DNA of 64,000 bases from NCBI GenBank assembly GCA_002375765.1, contig DFMV01000045.1:1-64000 (forward strand), in the 5' to 3' direction. A program made the position numbers and the translations under genes. This document shows, piece by piece, positions 1-8,349 of the stretch (within the stretch, counting starts at the first letter, position 1; the number at the start of each line of letters is the position of its first letter). Under the pieces are notes generated by a model, which ran no database searches, was not told the origin of the DNA, and was given only the letters and a program-made list of their open reading frames with translations. This stretch comes from Rhizobiales bacterium UBA3584 (GTDB lineage: Bacteria; Pseudomonadota; Alphaproteobacteria; Rhizobiales; Devosiaceae).

Positions 1-284
1 TCGCTGTGGGCGGGGGGTCGAAATCGGATCTCTGGCTCTAATTGATCGCCACCAATTTGGGCATGGCGATTGCCGTGCCCGAGGACGGGGATTTCGGCGG
101 GGCGTTCGGCGCGGCGCGACTGGGGCTGATCGCGGCCACCGGGGCCGACCCCAGAACCGTGTGCACCAAACCCAAAATCGAAAAAACCATCGATCCAAGG
201 GCCGATCTGAAATCGGCCTATGACCAATCCTATGCGCGCTATCGCGCCCTTTATGCGGGTATCGAGGAGGCCCGAGCACAATGA
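1..284 (+). pseudogene. xylB: xylulokinase C-terminal part, interrupted by in-frame stop
   Basis: The window opens inside a FGGY-family xylulokinase, which phosphorylates xylulose to xylulose 5-phosphate. Reading from base 3 gives AVGGGSKSDLWL, then a TAA at 39-41, then LIATNLG and GGAFGAARLGLIAATG in the same frame. GGGSKSDLW and AFGAARLG are both typical of the C-terminal actin-like domain, so the stop lies inside a conserved stretch; one base change from a sense codon such as CAA would explain it. The downstream 80 codons could restart at TTG 42 but would lack the catalytic parts. The last codons overlap xylA by ATGA. Most of the gene lies outside the window, so a sequencing error cannot be excluded. 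Confidence 0.7.
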
Positions 285-1588
285 CCGACTTTTTCAAAGG
301 CCTGAGCAAGGTTCAGTATGAAGGCCCAGGCAGCGACAACCCGCTGGCCTTCCATCACTACAACCCCGACGAAATCGTTCTGGGCAAGCGGATGGAAGAG
401 CATTTGCGCTTTGCGGTTGCGTACTGGCATTCGTTTGCCTGGGAAGGTGGCGACCCGTTTGGCGGGCGGACCTTCGAGCGGCCGTGGTTTGACGGCGGAA
501 TGGACGCGGCGAAACTGAAGGCCGATGTGGCGTTCGAATTGTTCTCCCTGCTGGGGGCACCCTATTTCTGCTTTCACGACGCCGATGTGCGGCCCGAAGG
601 CGAGAGCTTTGCCGAGAGCAAGAAGCGGCTCGAGGCGCTGGCCGACATCTTTGAGAAAAAGATTGCCGAGACCGGCGTGAAACTGCTCTGGGGCACGGCG
701 AATTTGTTTTCCAACCGCCGGTTCATGGCCGGCGCGGCGACCAATCCCGACCCGGACGTGTTCGCCTATGCCGCGGCGACCATCAAGGCCAATATGGATG
801 TGACCCAGCGGCTGGGCGGCGAGAACTATGTGCTGTGGGGCGGGCGCGAGGGGTATGAAACCCTGCTCAACACCAATCTGGGCCAGGAAATGGACCAGAT
901 GGCGCGGATGCTCTCGATGGTGGTCGATTACAAGCACAAGATCGGGTTTTCCGGCGCCATCCTGATCGAGCCCAAGCCGCAGGAGCCGACCAAGCACCAG
1001 TATGATTACGACGTCTCCACCGTCTATGGGTTTCTCAAGAAGTACGGGCTGGAAAACGAAGTGAAGGTCAATATCGAGGTGGGTCACGCCATCCTCGCGG
1101 GTCACACCTTCGAGCACGAAGTGGCCATGGCGGCGGCGCACGGGATTTTCGGCTCGATCGACATGAACCGCAACGACATGCAATCGGGCTGGGACACCGA
1201 CCAGTTTCCCAACAACGTGCCCGAAGTGGCGCTGGCCTATTACCACATCCTCAAATCCGGCGGCTTTGCCACCGGGGGCACCAATTTCGACGCTAAATTG
1301 CGGCGCCAGTCGATCGATCCCGAGGATTTGCTGCACGGCCATATCGGGGGGATGGACACCTGCGCGCGAGGGCTGAAGGCCGCGGCGGCAATCATCGAGG
1401 ACGGGACCTATGATGCGTTCCTCGCCGAGCGCTATGCCGGATGGAACGCTGCCGAGGCGCAGGCAATGCTCAAAGGTGAGCGGACGCTGGAGGACATTGC
1501 CGGGCGGGTTGAGGCCGAGGGGATCAACCCGGAGCCAAAATCGGGGCGGCAGGAATATCTGGAGAACCTGATCAACCGGTTCGTTTAA
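281..1588 (+). CDS. xylA: xylose isomerase
   Basis: Converts D-xylose to D-xylulose in the cytoplasm, the first step of xylose catabolism. The 435 residues fit the long (class II) isomerases. The catalytic His-Asp pair is visible at FHDAD (His99, Asp102). Metal ligands appear as Glu230 with Lys232 (IEPKPQEP), Glu266 and His269 (NIEVGHA), Asp294, and Asp305/Asp307 (GWDTD). The ATG overlaps the xylB stop (ATGA), so the two are translationally coupled. A strong intrinsic terminator follows directly, ending the xylB-xylA transcript. If xylB is really broken, xylulose made here would need another kinase. Confidence 0.97.
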   Translation: MTDFFKGLSKVQYEGPGSDNPLAFHHYNPDEIVLGKRMEEHLRFAVAYWHSFAWEGGDPFGGRTFERPWFDGGMDAAKLKADVAFELFSLLGAPYFCFHDADVRPEGESFAESKKRLEALADIFEKKIAETGVKLLWGTANLFSNRRFMAGAATNPDPDVFAYAAATIKANMDVTQRLGGENYVLWGGREGYETLLNTNLGQEMDQMARMLSMVVDYKHKIGFSGAILIEPKPQEPTKHQYDYDVSTVYGFLKKYGLENEVKVNIEVGHAILAGHTFEHEVAMAAAHGIFGSIDMNRNDMQSGWDTDQFPNNVPEVALAYYHILKSGGFATGGTNFDAKLRRQSIDPEDLLHGHIGGMDTCARGLKAAAAIIEDGTYDAFLAERYAGWNAAEAQAMLKGERTLEDIAGRVEAEGINPEPKSGRQEYLENLINRFV

Positions 1589-1596
1589 ACAGGTTT

Positions 1597-1633
1597 GGGA
1601 CCGCCGGCATCGCATCGGCGGTCCCGTTTTTTT
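1597..1633 (+). terminator. intrinsic terminator after xylA
   Basis: A perfect 10-bp stem GGGACCGCCG / CGGCGGTCCC with a 9-nt loop is followed by G and seven T. It sits 9 nt after the xylA stop and just before the GH43 ribosome binding site (GGAGGAG). Confidence 0.9.
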
Positions 1634-1650
1634 CTCTGGGAGGAGACCCA

Positions 1651-3234
1651 ATGCCCATTCGCCAAAACCCGATTCTGCCGGGGTTCAATCCCGATCCCTC
1701 GATCTGCCGCGTCGGGGAGGATTATTATATCGCCACTTCGACCTTCGAGTGGTTTCCCGGGGTGCAGATCCATCACTCCAAAGACCTTGCGAACTGGGAG
1801 CTCTTGACCCGGCCGCTTACCCGCAAGAGCCAGCTCGACATGCGGGGCAACCCCGACAGCTGCGGTATCTGGGCGCCGTGCCTTACCCATGACGGGGAGA
1901 AATTCTGGCTGGTCTATACCGACGTCAAGCGCAAGGACGGCAACTTCAAGGACGCGCACAATTATATTGTCACCGCCGATGAAATCACCGGGCCGTGGTC
2001 GGAGCCGATCTATGTCAATTCGTCGGGGTTCGACCCGTCGCTGTTTCACGACGATGACGGGAAAAAGTGGTTCGTCAACATGCTGTGGGACCACCGGGAG
2101 GGATATCACCGGTTTGCGGGGATTGCGCTGCAGGAATTCGATGCGGTGGCGGGCACGCTGGTCGGGGAGCGGAAAAACATCTTCAGGGGCTCGCCGCTCA
2201 AGCTGGTCGAGGGGCCGCATCTCTACAAGCGCGATGGCTGGTACTATCTTCTGACCGCCGAGGGCGGAACCGGATACGAGCACGCGGCGACGCTGGCGCG
2301 GTCGAAAACCATCGACGGGCCGTATGAGCTGCATCCGGACATGTATCTGGTGACGGCCAAGGATGATCCGCTCAATCCGCTGCAGCGGGCCGGGCATGGC
2401 GATATCGTGGAGACGCCCGATGGCCAGACCTATCTCGTACACCTGACCGGACGGCCGACGACGCAGAAGCGGCGGTGCGTGCTTGGGCGCGAGACAGCGC
2501 TGCAAAAGTGCGAATGGCGTGAGGACGGGTGGCTGTATCTGGTCGGGGACACGAACCTGCCGGCCTCCGAAGTGGAGGTGCCGGGGACGTACGACCAGGC
2601 CGGGTTCGACGCCGAGCGGCGCTACAATTTCAAGGGCGAACTGCCTATCGATTTTCAATGGCTGCGGACGCCGGAACCGGAGCGGATTTTCAGGCTCGGG
2701 GGCGGCAAGCTGACGCTGATCGGGCGGGAATCGATGGGCTCATGGTTCGAGCAGGCGCTGGTGGCGCGGCGGCAGCAACATTTCGATTTCGAGGCGGAGA
2801 CCGAGATTGCGTTCGATCCGCGCGACGAGCGCGAAATGGCGGGACTGACCGGCTATTACGGGCGGTACAATTTCCACTATCTGCACCTGACCGCCGACCC
2901 GGACGGAAAGCGCGCGCTCAATATCTTTTCATCGGTGGTGAGCCACCCGGATGGGAAGCTGACCTATTGGATCGATCCGGTGCCGGTTGGGGCCGGGCCG
3001 GTGCGCATGAAGATGCGGGTGGAGAACTCCAAACTGCAGTATTTCTATGCGCAGGGGGGCGACGACTGGCAGAGAATCGGGCCCGAACTCGACGCCTCGA
3101 TCCTGTCTGACGAATGCGGCGGGCATGCCGAGCATGGCAGCTTTACCGGAGCATTTGTGGGGATGGCGGCGCAGGACCTCAACGGGTCTGCGCGGGAGGC
3201 CGATTTTTCGTATTTCGTCTATCGGCCGCTGTAA
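1651..3234 (+). CDS. glycoside hydrolase family 43 beta-xylosidase
   Basis: A 527-residue GH43 enzyme expected to release xylose from xylo-oligosaccharides. The five-bladed propeller fills roughly residues 1-320. Candidate catalytic residues are Asp15 (GFNPDPSICR), Asp128 (SGFDPSLF, pKa modulator) and Glu187 (KLVEGPHLY, general acid). The C-terminal ~200 residues match the beta-sandwich domain of GH43_11-type xylosidases. There is no signal peptide, so it acts in the cytoplasm on imported oligosaccharides. GGAGGAG lies 7 nt before the ATG. Its place after xylB-xylA supports a xylan-oligomer route; alpha-arabinofuranosidase activity is a possible alternative. Confidence 0.9.
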   Translation: MPIRQNPILPGFNPDPSICRVGEDYYIATSTFEWFPGVQIHHSKDLANWELLTRPLTRKSQLDMRGNPDSCGIWAPCLTHDGEKFWLVYTDVKRKDGNFKDAHNYIVTADEITGPWSEPIYVNSSGFDPSLFHDDDGKKWFVNMLWDHREGYHRFAGIALQEFDAVAGTLVGERKNIFRGSPLKLVEGPHLYKRDGWYYLLTAEGGTGYEHAATLARSKTIDGPYELHPDMYLVTAKDDPLNPLQRAGHGDIVETPDGQTYLVHLTGRPTTQKRRCVLGRETALQKCEWREDGWLYLVGDTNLPASEVEVPGTYDQAGFDAERRYNFKGELPIDFQWLRTPEPERIFRLGGGKLTLIGRESMGSWFEQALVARRQQHFDFEAETEIAFDPRDEREMAGLTGYYGRYNFHYLHLTADPDGKRALNIFSSVVSHPDGKLTYWIDPVPVGAGPVRMKMRVENSKLQYFYAQGGDDWQRIGPELDASILSDECGGHAEHGSFTGAFVGMAAQDLNGSAREADFSYFVYRPL

Positions 3235-3248
3235 GGCACTAAAACGAT

Positions 3249-3276
3249 GCCGGCGGTTTCACGTGAATCCGCCGGC
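3249..3276. promoter_or_regulatory. parS-like palindrome inside a 28-bp hairpin
   Basis: The core TTCACGTGAA (3258-3267) is flanked by GCCGGCGG and CCGCCGGC, giving a 28-bp palindrome with a single mismatched pair (T/T). The 16-mer 3255-3270 matches the general parS consensus TGTTTCACGTGAAACA at 13 of 16 positions and contains GAATC, a GANTC site. It lies between convergent GH43 and ohr genes, so it could instead be a transcription-ending hairpin. Confidence 0.5.
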
Positions 3277-3287
3277 GCCATTCGGCA

Positions 3288-3716
3288 TCAGGCCTGCCTG
3301 AGTTCGACTTCGATATTGCCGCGCGTGGCGTGGGAATAGGGGCAGATGATGTGGGCCCGGTCCATCACGTCCTTGAGCGTTTCGGTATCAATGCCGGGGG
3401 CCGAGGCCGTGAGGATGACCTTGAGGCCGAACCCTTCGCCGTCGTCGCGCTTGCCGAAGCCCACATCGGCGGAAACCGTGGCTTCCTTGGGCAGCTCGAG
3501 TTTGGTCTTGCGGGCGGCGGCGCGCATGGCGCCCAGGAAACAAGCCGAATAGCCGGTGGCAAAGAGCTGTTCGGGATTGGTGCCGTCACCGCCCGAGCCG
3601 CCCATTTCCCTGGGCGTCGAGAGCTTTACATCGAGCTTGCCGTCATCGGTCTTTGAGTGACCGTCTTCGCGGCCACCGCCGCTGGCTGTCGCGTGGGCGG
3701 TATAGAGAATTTCCAT
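3288..3716 (-). CDS. ohr: organic hydroperoxide resistance protein (Ohr)
   Basis: A 142-residue OsmC/Ohr-family thiol peroxidase that reduces organic hydroperoxides in the cytoplasm. The peroxidatic Cys59 (GYSACFLGAM) and resolving Cys125 (IICPYSHATRGN) are both present. The ATG at 3716 is chosen because the family starts at this point (MEILYTAHAT) and GGAGTG lies 5 nt upstream; the open frame extends further but runs through the operator. It is divergent from the ohrR regulator gene, with the shared control region between them. Confidence 0.95.
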   Translation of the reverse strand: MEILYTAHATASGGGREDGHSKTDDGKLDVKLSTPREMGGSGGDGTNPEQLFATGYSACFLGAMRAAARKTKLELPKEATVSADVGFGKRDDGEGFGLKVILTASAPGIDTETLKDVMDRAHIICPYSHATRGNIEVELRQA

Positions 3717-3815
3717 GATGCACTCCCATGGTTGGTGATTGGTCGGCTGTAAGGTGAACGCGCTCCACCCCGCTGGGGTTCGCCGTGCACCGATGGAGCG
3801 ACCATAGGCGGGATT

Positions 3816-3833
3816 TATATTGTGTGCAATATA
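3816..3833. promoter_or_regulatory. probable OhrR operator
   Basis: A perfect inverted repeat TATATTG-TGTG-CAATATA in the ohr/ohrR divergent intergenic region. OhrR proteins bind AT-rich dyads of this kind and release them when the sensor cysteine is oxidised. Its distance from both starts suits repression of both genes. Assignment to OhrR is inferred from position. Confidence 0.7.
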
Positions 3834-3854
3834 ATTTTGTGCGATAGTTTTGTC

Positions 3855-4310
3855 ATGAAAGACACCGATACGCCCATTCTCGCCCCTGAACAGCAGCTTT
3901 GTTTTGCGGTTTATGCCGCGGGACAGGCCTTTGCGCGGCTTTACCGTCCGCTGCTCGAGCCGCTGGGGCTGACCTATCCGCAATATCTGACAATGCTGGT
4001 GCTCTGGGAGGGCGAGCCCGTCTCGGTAACGGGGATCGGGCAGCGTCTTGGGCTCGATACGGGCACGCTGACCCCGCTGCTCAAACGGCTTGAAGCCGCC
4101 GGACTGGTGCGGCGGACGCGCAGCGCCACCGACGAGCGGCGGGTTGTGGTGACCCTGACCGATAGCGGGCGGGCGCTCAAGGAACAGGCGCGGAGCATTC
4201 CGGACGCGGTGGCGTGTGCCAGCGGGCGGGATCTGCCGGACGTGATGAAATTGCGCGACGAGATCAATGCGCTAAGCAAGGCGCTCGATGCGTCGCGGGC
4301 GTGCGGCTAG
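3855..4310 (+). CDS. ohrR: MarR-family organic peroxide sensor OhrR
   Basis: A 151-residue winged-helix repressor of ohr. The conserved sensor cysteine is Cys16 in QQLCFAVYAAG, the signature of OhrR among MarR proteins. The winged-helix part (roughly residues 45-110) includes GQRLGLDTGTLTPLLKRLEAAGLVRRTRS followed by DERRVVVTLT. I start at ATG 3855 (MKDTDTP) because an upstream in-frame ATG at 3822 lies inside the operator palindrome. It is convergent with scfR, with a symmetric terminator between them. Confidence 0.92.
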   Translation: MKDTDTPILAPEQQLCFAVYAAGQAFARLYRPLLEPLGLTYPQYLTMLVLWEGEPVSVTGIGQRLGLDTGTLTPLLKRLEAAGLVRRTRSATDERRVVVTLTDSGRALKEQARSIPDAVACASGRDLPDVMKLRDEINALSKALDASRACG

Positions 4311-4328
4311 GGGCAGCAAAAGGGCGCG

Positions 4329-4349
4329 AAAAGGTCCATTGGACCTTTT
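4329..4349. terminator. bidirectional hairpin between ohrR and scfR
   Basis: The palindrome AAAAGGTCCA-T-TGGACCTTTT ends with a T run on both strands, as expected for a terminator serving two convergent genes. Confidence 0.7.
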
Positions 4350-4372
4350 TGTCCGGCAAAGCCGAACCGCTC

Positions 4373-5773
4373 CTAACCCATATAGAGGTTTTCCATTCTC
4401 TGGGTGTCGTCGGTCGCAAAGCGGTGGTCGGCGGGCGGGTGAGCGCGCTGGCCGCATTCGCGGCGCGGGCAGATGCGACAGCCCACCCCGATGGGCACGG
4501 CGCCGGCCGGCGCCGAAAGATCGATGCCGTCGGCATAGATCATGGCTGAGGCGTGCGAGACGTGGCAACCGAGCCCAATGGCGATGTGGCGGCGCGGGGC
4601 GTTGTAGGAATGACCGCCCTTAGCGATGGCTTTGGCTATGCAGAAATAGCGCTGGCCATCAGGCATCTGGCTCAATTGAATATTGATCTGGCCGGGATTG
4701 AGGAACGCCGCATAGACGTTCCAGCGCGGGCAGGCGCCCGAATGGCGCGGGATATGGATGCCCGAAAGCGAAAAGCGCTTGGAGATGTTGCCGGCGATGT
4801 CGGTGCGAACCAGATGGAGCGGGATGCCGCTCAACGACGGCCGCTGCAGGGTGGTCATGCGGTGGCAGATCTGCTCGAAACTGGCGCGGAAGCGGCGGCC
4901 GAGCCGTTCGATATCGTAGCGGGTGTCGCGGCAGGCGCGGAAGAACGGCTCGTACGGCATGATGAGGGCGGCGGCGACATAGGACCCCAACACATTGCGT
5001 GCCAGGCCGACACTTTCGGGCTGGGGCAGGGTGCTCTTTTCGATCAGGTCACGGATTTCCCCATCGGCGATCAGCAGGGCCAGATGCTGGGCGAGGACGA
5101 ACAGGGCGGATTCGGGCTCGAGCGTATCGGAGATAGCCAGCCCGCGGCCATTGTCCTCGAGCCGGCGCACCACGCCATGGGGGAGCGAGGCCAGCCGGGC
5201 CTCGATGCCGAAAACATTGAAGAGATAGGCCCTGAGCCCGGCCTCGAAACTGTCCGAGGCATTGTCGATATCGTGGCGCACGCGTTCGGCCGCGGTCTCG
5301 AGCGTTGGAAAATAATTGGCGTTTTCCTGAAGGAAATCGGAGACGGCCTCGGTGACGACGTTGTGGCCCGTCGCCTGGGTTTCGCCCGCCTCGCTTGATT
5401 TGGGGGCCTGCAGGTGGCGCAACTGATCGAAGAGCTTGAGGACGGCGCGGCCGACCGCGGGGTGCTGGGTGGCCAGATCGCGGATGTCGGTGTTGGTCAG
5501 ATCTGAATCGGCGAAAATATCGTCGCCGAACATTTCCATGAGATCGCCCGACAGCCGCGCATCGTCGCTTTCGGCCAATTCGCCCGGTTCAACCCCGAAA
5601 TAACCGGCGACGCGGAACAGCAATGGCACCGTAATGCGGCGGCGGTTGTGTTCGATCAGATTGAGATAGGACGCGGAAATCTCCAGCGCTTCGGCCAGTT
5701 GTGCCTGGTTGACCGATTTCTGCCTGCGCAACCGCTTGATGCGGCCCCCGATCTGCAGATCGAGCTGGTTCAT
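4373..5773 (-). CDS. ScfR/RamB-type XRE regulator of acyl-CoA and glyoxylate metabolism
   Basis: A 466-residue regulator with an N-terminal XRE helix-turn-helix (residues about 8-62, QAQLAEALEISASYLNLIEH). It then has the degenerate ImmA/IrrE-like middle and the DUF2083 C-terminal domain of short-chain fatty acyl regulators. A cysteine cluster ends the protein (GCRICPRRECGQRAHPP). Family members control isocitrate lyase and related acetate or propionate genes. Here it is divergent from aceA, which fits. The start is ATG 5773, preceded by GGAGAAGG; a TTG 21 nt upstream has no such site. Upstream lie repeated TTTACAG boxes, probably its own operator. Confidence 0.88.
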   Translation of the reverse strand: MNQLDLQIGGRIKRLRRQKSVNQAQLAEALEISASYLNLIEHNRRRITVPLLFRVAGYFGVEPGELAESDDARLSGDLMEMFGDDIFADSDLTNTDIRDLATQHPAVGRAVLKLFDQLRHLQAPKSSEAGETQATGHNVVTEAVSDFLQENANYFPTLETAAERVRHDIDNASDSFEAGLRAYLFNVFGIEARLASLPHGVVRRLEDNGRGLAISDTLEPESALFVLAQHLALLIADGEIRDLIEKSTLPQPESVGLARNVLGSYVAAALIMPYEPFFRACRDTRYDIERLGRRFRASFEQICHRMTTLQRPSLSGIPLHLVRTDIAGNISKRFSLSGIHIPRHSGACPRWNVYAAFLNPGQINIQLSQMPDGQRYFCIAKAIAKGGHSYNAPRRHIAIGLGCHVSHASAMIYADGIDLSAPAGAVPIGVGCRICPRRECGQRAHPPADHRFATDDTQRMENLYMG

Positions 5774-5797
5774 CTGTCCTTCTCCCGCCTGCAAATT

Positions 5798-5907
5798 TTT
5801 ACAGACTTTACAGTTTCGGCGCGTTCGCTTTTCAAGTCTTTACAGCTTAACACGCTGATTTCACGTCTTTTCTTGCCTTTTTGGACTCGATTGTCAATTC
5901 TTTACTG
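5798..5907. promoter_or_regulatory. repeated TTTACAG boxes, candidate ScfR operator
   Basis: TTTACAG occurs at 5798-5804, 5807-5813 and 5839-5845, with TTTACTG at 5901-5907. The first two are direct repeats 9 bp apart. All lie between the divergent scfR gene and the small gene ahead of aceA. The repetition and position suggest the binding site of the neighbouring regulator; this is inference. Confidence 0.5.
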
Positions 5908-5949
5908 AATAGAGCACAACGGCGTGCTCGCCAGCAGGAGACAAGAGCC

Positions 5950-6171
5950 ATGAGCGCTCATCAGACAAACGAAACGGCAAGCGAGGACTTCATCACCATC
6001 ATTGCGCCCTCGATGGCCGAGGTGATGGAGAGCTTTAAAAGCCAGGGGCTGGCCGAGCGGGATTATTCCATCGTCCACCGGGCCGGTCGGCACAGCTTTA
6101 CCATGGCGGGCGGCGAGGCGCTGTTTGGCGGCTCGCAGATGGTGGCCGCGACCTTTTCGCGGCGGGGATAG
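5950..6171 (+). CDS. small protein of unknown function upstream of aceA
   Basis: A 73-residue protein starting MSAHQTNETASEDF, preceded by GGAG 11 nt before the ATG. It has no signal peptide or membrane segment. It contains a predicted alpha-beta pattern (FITIIAPSMAEVMESFKSQGLAERDYSIVHR) and a glycine-rich tail. I do not recognise a family. It lies between the scfR operator region and aceA, in the same direction as aceA with a 130-bp gap, so it is probably expressed with the glyoxylate shunt. Confidence 0.65.
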   Translation: MSAHQTNETASEDFITIIAPSMAEVMESFKSQGLAERDYSIVHRAGRHSFTMAGGEALFGGSQMVAATFSRRG

Positions 6172-6301
6172 CGCCCGGCCACCGCCGTTCGCGTTTGCCG
6201 CAAGGCCCCCTTCACCTCTCAAGGGGGGAGGGCCGGGATGAGGATGCGCTCGGCTTGCGGAATGATCCGCCACCCAATTTTCACGCAAGGAGGAGTTTTC
6301 A

Positions 6302-7597
6302 ATGCTCGACAAATCACCCGATCCGCAGACCTTCGAGGCCCCCGAATGGGCACCGGAGCGCTGGAAAAACGTCGCGCGCGACTATACGCCCGATGACGTG
6401 GCCCGGCTTTCGGGCAGCTTGGCCATACGGCACACGCTGGCCGAGAACGGGGCGCGGCGGCTGTGGGAATTGCTCCACAGCGAGGATTTCGTGCCGACCC
6501 TTGGCACCTTTACCGGCAACCAGGCCGTCCAACAGGTGAAAGCTGGATTGAAGGCCATCTATCTTTCGGGCTGGCAGGTGGCGGCGGACGCCAATTCGTC
6601 GGGCAACATGTATCCCGACCAATCACTTTATCCCGTCGATTCCGTTCCCTCTGTGGTCAGGCGCATCAACAAGGCGCTGCAGCGGGCCGACCAGATTCAG
6701 ACCATGGAGCGCTATGAGGGCAAATCGGACGCCGACACCGATTATTTCGTGCCCATCATTGCCGATGCGGAAGCCGGGTTCGGCGGGGCGCTCAACGTCT
6801 TTGAGCTGATGAAGGCGATGATCGAGGCGGGCGCCGCGGCGGTTCATTTCGAGGACCAGTTGGCCAGCGAAAAGAAATGCGGCCATCTGGGTGGCAAGGT
6901 TCTGGTGCCGACCCGGACGTTCGTGCGCACGCTGAACGCCGCACGGTTGGCCGCCGACGTTATGGGCGTGCCAACGCTGATCATGGCGCGCACCGACGCC
7001 GAGGCCGCGCAACTGATCACGTCCGATGTCGATGAGTACGATGCGCCGTTCATTACAGGCGAGCGGACAGAAGAGGGGTTTTATCGGCTCAAGGGCGGGT
7101 TTGAAGCGGCGATTGCGCGCGGGCTGGCCTATGCGCCCTATGCGGATTTGATCTGGTGCGAAACCTCGACGCCAAATCTCGAGGACGCAAGGCGGTTTGC
7201 CGAAGCGATCCGCAAGGAGCATCCCGACCAGATGCTGGCTTACAATTGTTCGCCATCGTTCAATTGGGCCAAGTATATGGGCGAGGCGGATATGGCGGCG
7301 TTCCAGCGCGAGCTGGGCGCGATGGGGTACAAATACCAGTTCATCACCCTGGCCGGGTTCCACAATCTTTCGCTCACCACGTTCAATCTGGCGCGCGGGT
7401 ACAAGGACCGGGGCATGGCCGCCTATTCCCAACTGCAACAAGCCGAATTTGCCGCCGAAAAGGACGGATTTACGGCGACACGGCACCAGCGCGAAGTGGG
7501 CACGAGCTATTTCGATGCTGTGGCGACCGCAGTGAGCGGCGGGTCAAGCTCGACCACCGCCATGGCGGGCTCGACCGAGACGGCGCAGTTCCACTGA
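6302..7597 (+). CDS. aceA: isocitrate lyase
   Basis: Cleaves isocitrate to glyoxylate and succinate, letting cells grow on acetate or fatty acids. The active-site signature [14 protein letters not shown] is intact, with catalytic Cys193. The metal and substrate region [11 protein letters not shown] (residues 152-162) and the [23 protein letters not shown] loop are also typical. Length (431) is normal for the bacterial short form. A ribosome binding site AAGGAGG lies 8 nt upstream of the ATG. The ScfR-type regulator upstream is the likely controller. Malate synthase is not in this window. Confidence 0.97.
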   Translation: MLDKSPDPQTFEAPEWAPERWKNVARDYTPDDVARLSGSLAIRHTLAENGARRLWELLHSEDFVPTLGTFTGNQAVQQVKAGLKAIYLSGWQVAADANSSGNMYPDQSLYPVDSVPSVVRRINKALQRADQIQTMERYEGKSDADTDYFVPIIADAEAGFGGALNVFELMKAMIEAGAAAVHFEDQLASEKKCGHLGGKVLVPTRTFVRTLNAARLAADVMGVPTLIMARTDAEAAQLITSDVDEYDAPFITGERTEEGFYRLKGGFEAAIARGLAYAPYADLIWCETSTPNLEDARRFAEAIRKEHPDQMLAYNCSPSFNWAKYMGEADMAAFQRELGAMGYKYQFITLAGFHNLSLTTFNLARGYKDRGMAAYSQLQQAEFAAEKDGFTATRHQREVGTSYFDAVATAVSGGSSSTTAMAGSTETAQFH

Positions 7598-7601
7598 GTT
7601 C

Positions 7602-7643
7602 AAAGCCGGGGATCAATGCGCCAATATTTATCCCCGGCTTTTT
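7602..7643 (+). terminator. intrinsic terminator after aceA
   Basis: A 12-bp stem AAAGCCGGGGAT / ATCCCCGGCTTT with a 16-nt loop runs into a T tract, starting a few bases after the aceA stop. Confidence 0.85.
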
Positions 7644-7683
7644 GATTCACGTGAAGCATTCCCGATTTGCTTCACGTGAATCA
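7643..7683. promoter_or_regulatory. two parS-like sites arranged as a perfect inverted repeat
   Basis: TGATTCACGTGAAGCA (7643-7658) and TGCTTCACGTGAATCA (7668-7683) are exact reverse complements, separated by 9 bp. Each matches the general parS consensus at 14 of 16 positions and each contains a GANTC motif (7644-7648, 7678-7682). The pair lies between the aceA terminator and the convergent cold-shock gene. Confidence 0.6.
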
Positions 7684-7685
7684 GC

Positions 7686-8303
7686 CTATCCAAGCAAGGC
7701 GGCGAGTTCGGCATGGGGCAGCGCGCCTGAGACGATTGCGACCAGCACCAACCCATGGAGAAGGGCGATGGCGCCCGTGGTCATAACGAAGCCCGGCTTT
7801 GAGGTCTTGTGTCGGAAGACCTGCTGGGCGAGCAGGCCACCAATGATGCCGAAGACGGCATCGAGCCCGTGCAATCCCGCCTCGCTGATCCGCCATTGAC
7901 CGGCAATGGCCCTCTGTTTGTCCATCCAGTAGGCGAGCCAGGACGCGCCGCCCATTATGGCGTAGGGCGCGATCAGCCAGAAGGGCGCCCTGTCCAGAAT
8001 GATGATCGCAAAGACCAGCACGAGAAGGCCGACAGCGGCCCAGACACGATAATCGTTACGATCGAAATGGGATGGGCGAGCGGGCCGCTGCACTTTTTTG
8101 ATGCCCTCGAGCCACGCCTCGCGTGCCGCCGGTTTGCCATCGCGTCCCGTGCCGGGTGAGAAGGCGAGCCGCTCGCCCCTTTGCGGGCGGCGGCCGGTTT
8201 CAAAGGCCGAAATGTGCACGAAGATTTTCGCCCGCGGGCCATCGGGCTTGATAAAGCCAAAGCCCCGGTCGTCATCCCATTCGATCAGCGTGCCCTTTTC
8301 CAT
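7686..8303 (-). CDS. cold-shock domain / DUF1294 membrane fusion protein
   Basis: A 205-residue fusion. Residues 1-65 form a cold-shock OB fold (KGTLIEWDDDRGFGFIKP and IFVHISAF carry the two RNP-like motifs), which should bind single-stranded nucleic acid. A basic linker follows, then a DUF1294 membrane domain with about four hydrophobic segments from residue ~88 (VGLLVLVFAIIIL, WLIAPYAIMGGASWLAYW). This architecture is known in proteobacteria, but its role is not established. The stop lies 3 bp from the inverted parS-like pair. Confidence 0.88.
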   Translation of the reverse strand: MEKGTLIEWDDDRGFGFIKPDGPRAKIFVHISAFETGRRPQRGERLAFSPGTGRDGKPAAREAWLEGIKKVQRPARPSHFDRNDYRVWAAVGLLVLVFAIIILDRAPFWLIAPYAIMGGASWLAYWMDKQRAIAGQWRISEAGLHGLDAVFGIIGGLLAQQVFRHKTSKPGFVMTTGAIALLHGLVLVAIVSGALPHAELAALLG

Positions 8304-8349
8304 GTCCGACTTTCCTCGCCGCCCAGCCGTAAGGAGAGCCGGTGAGGCC

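Noticed and set aside
3822..3854. Upstream ATG of ohrR
   Set aside because: It lies inside the TATATTG-N4-CAATATA operator and adds residues not typical of OhrR.
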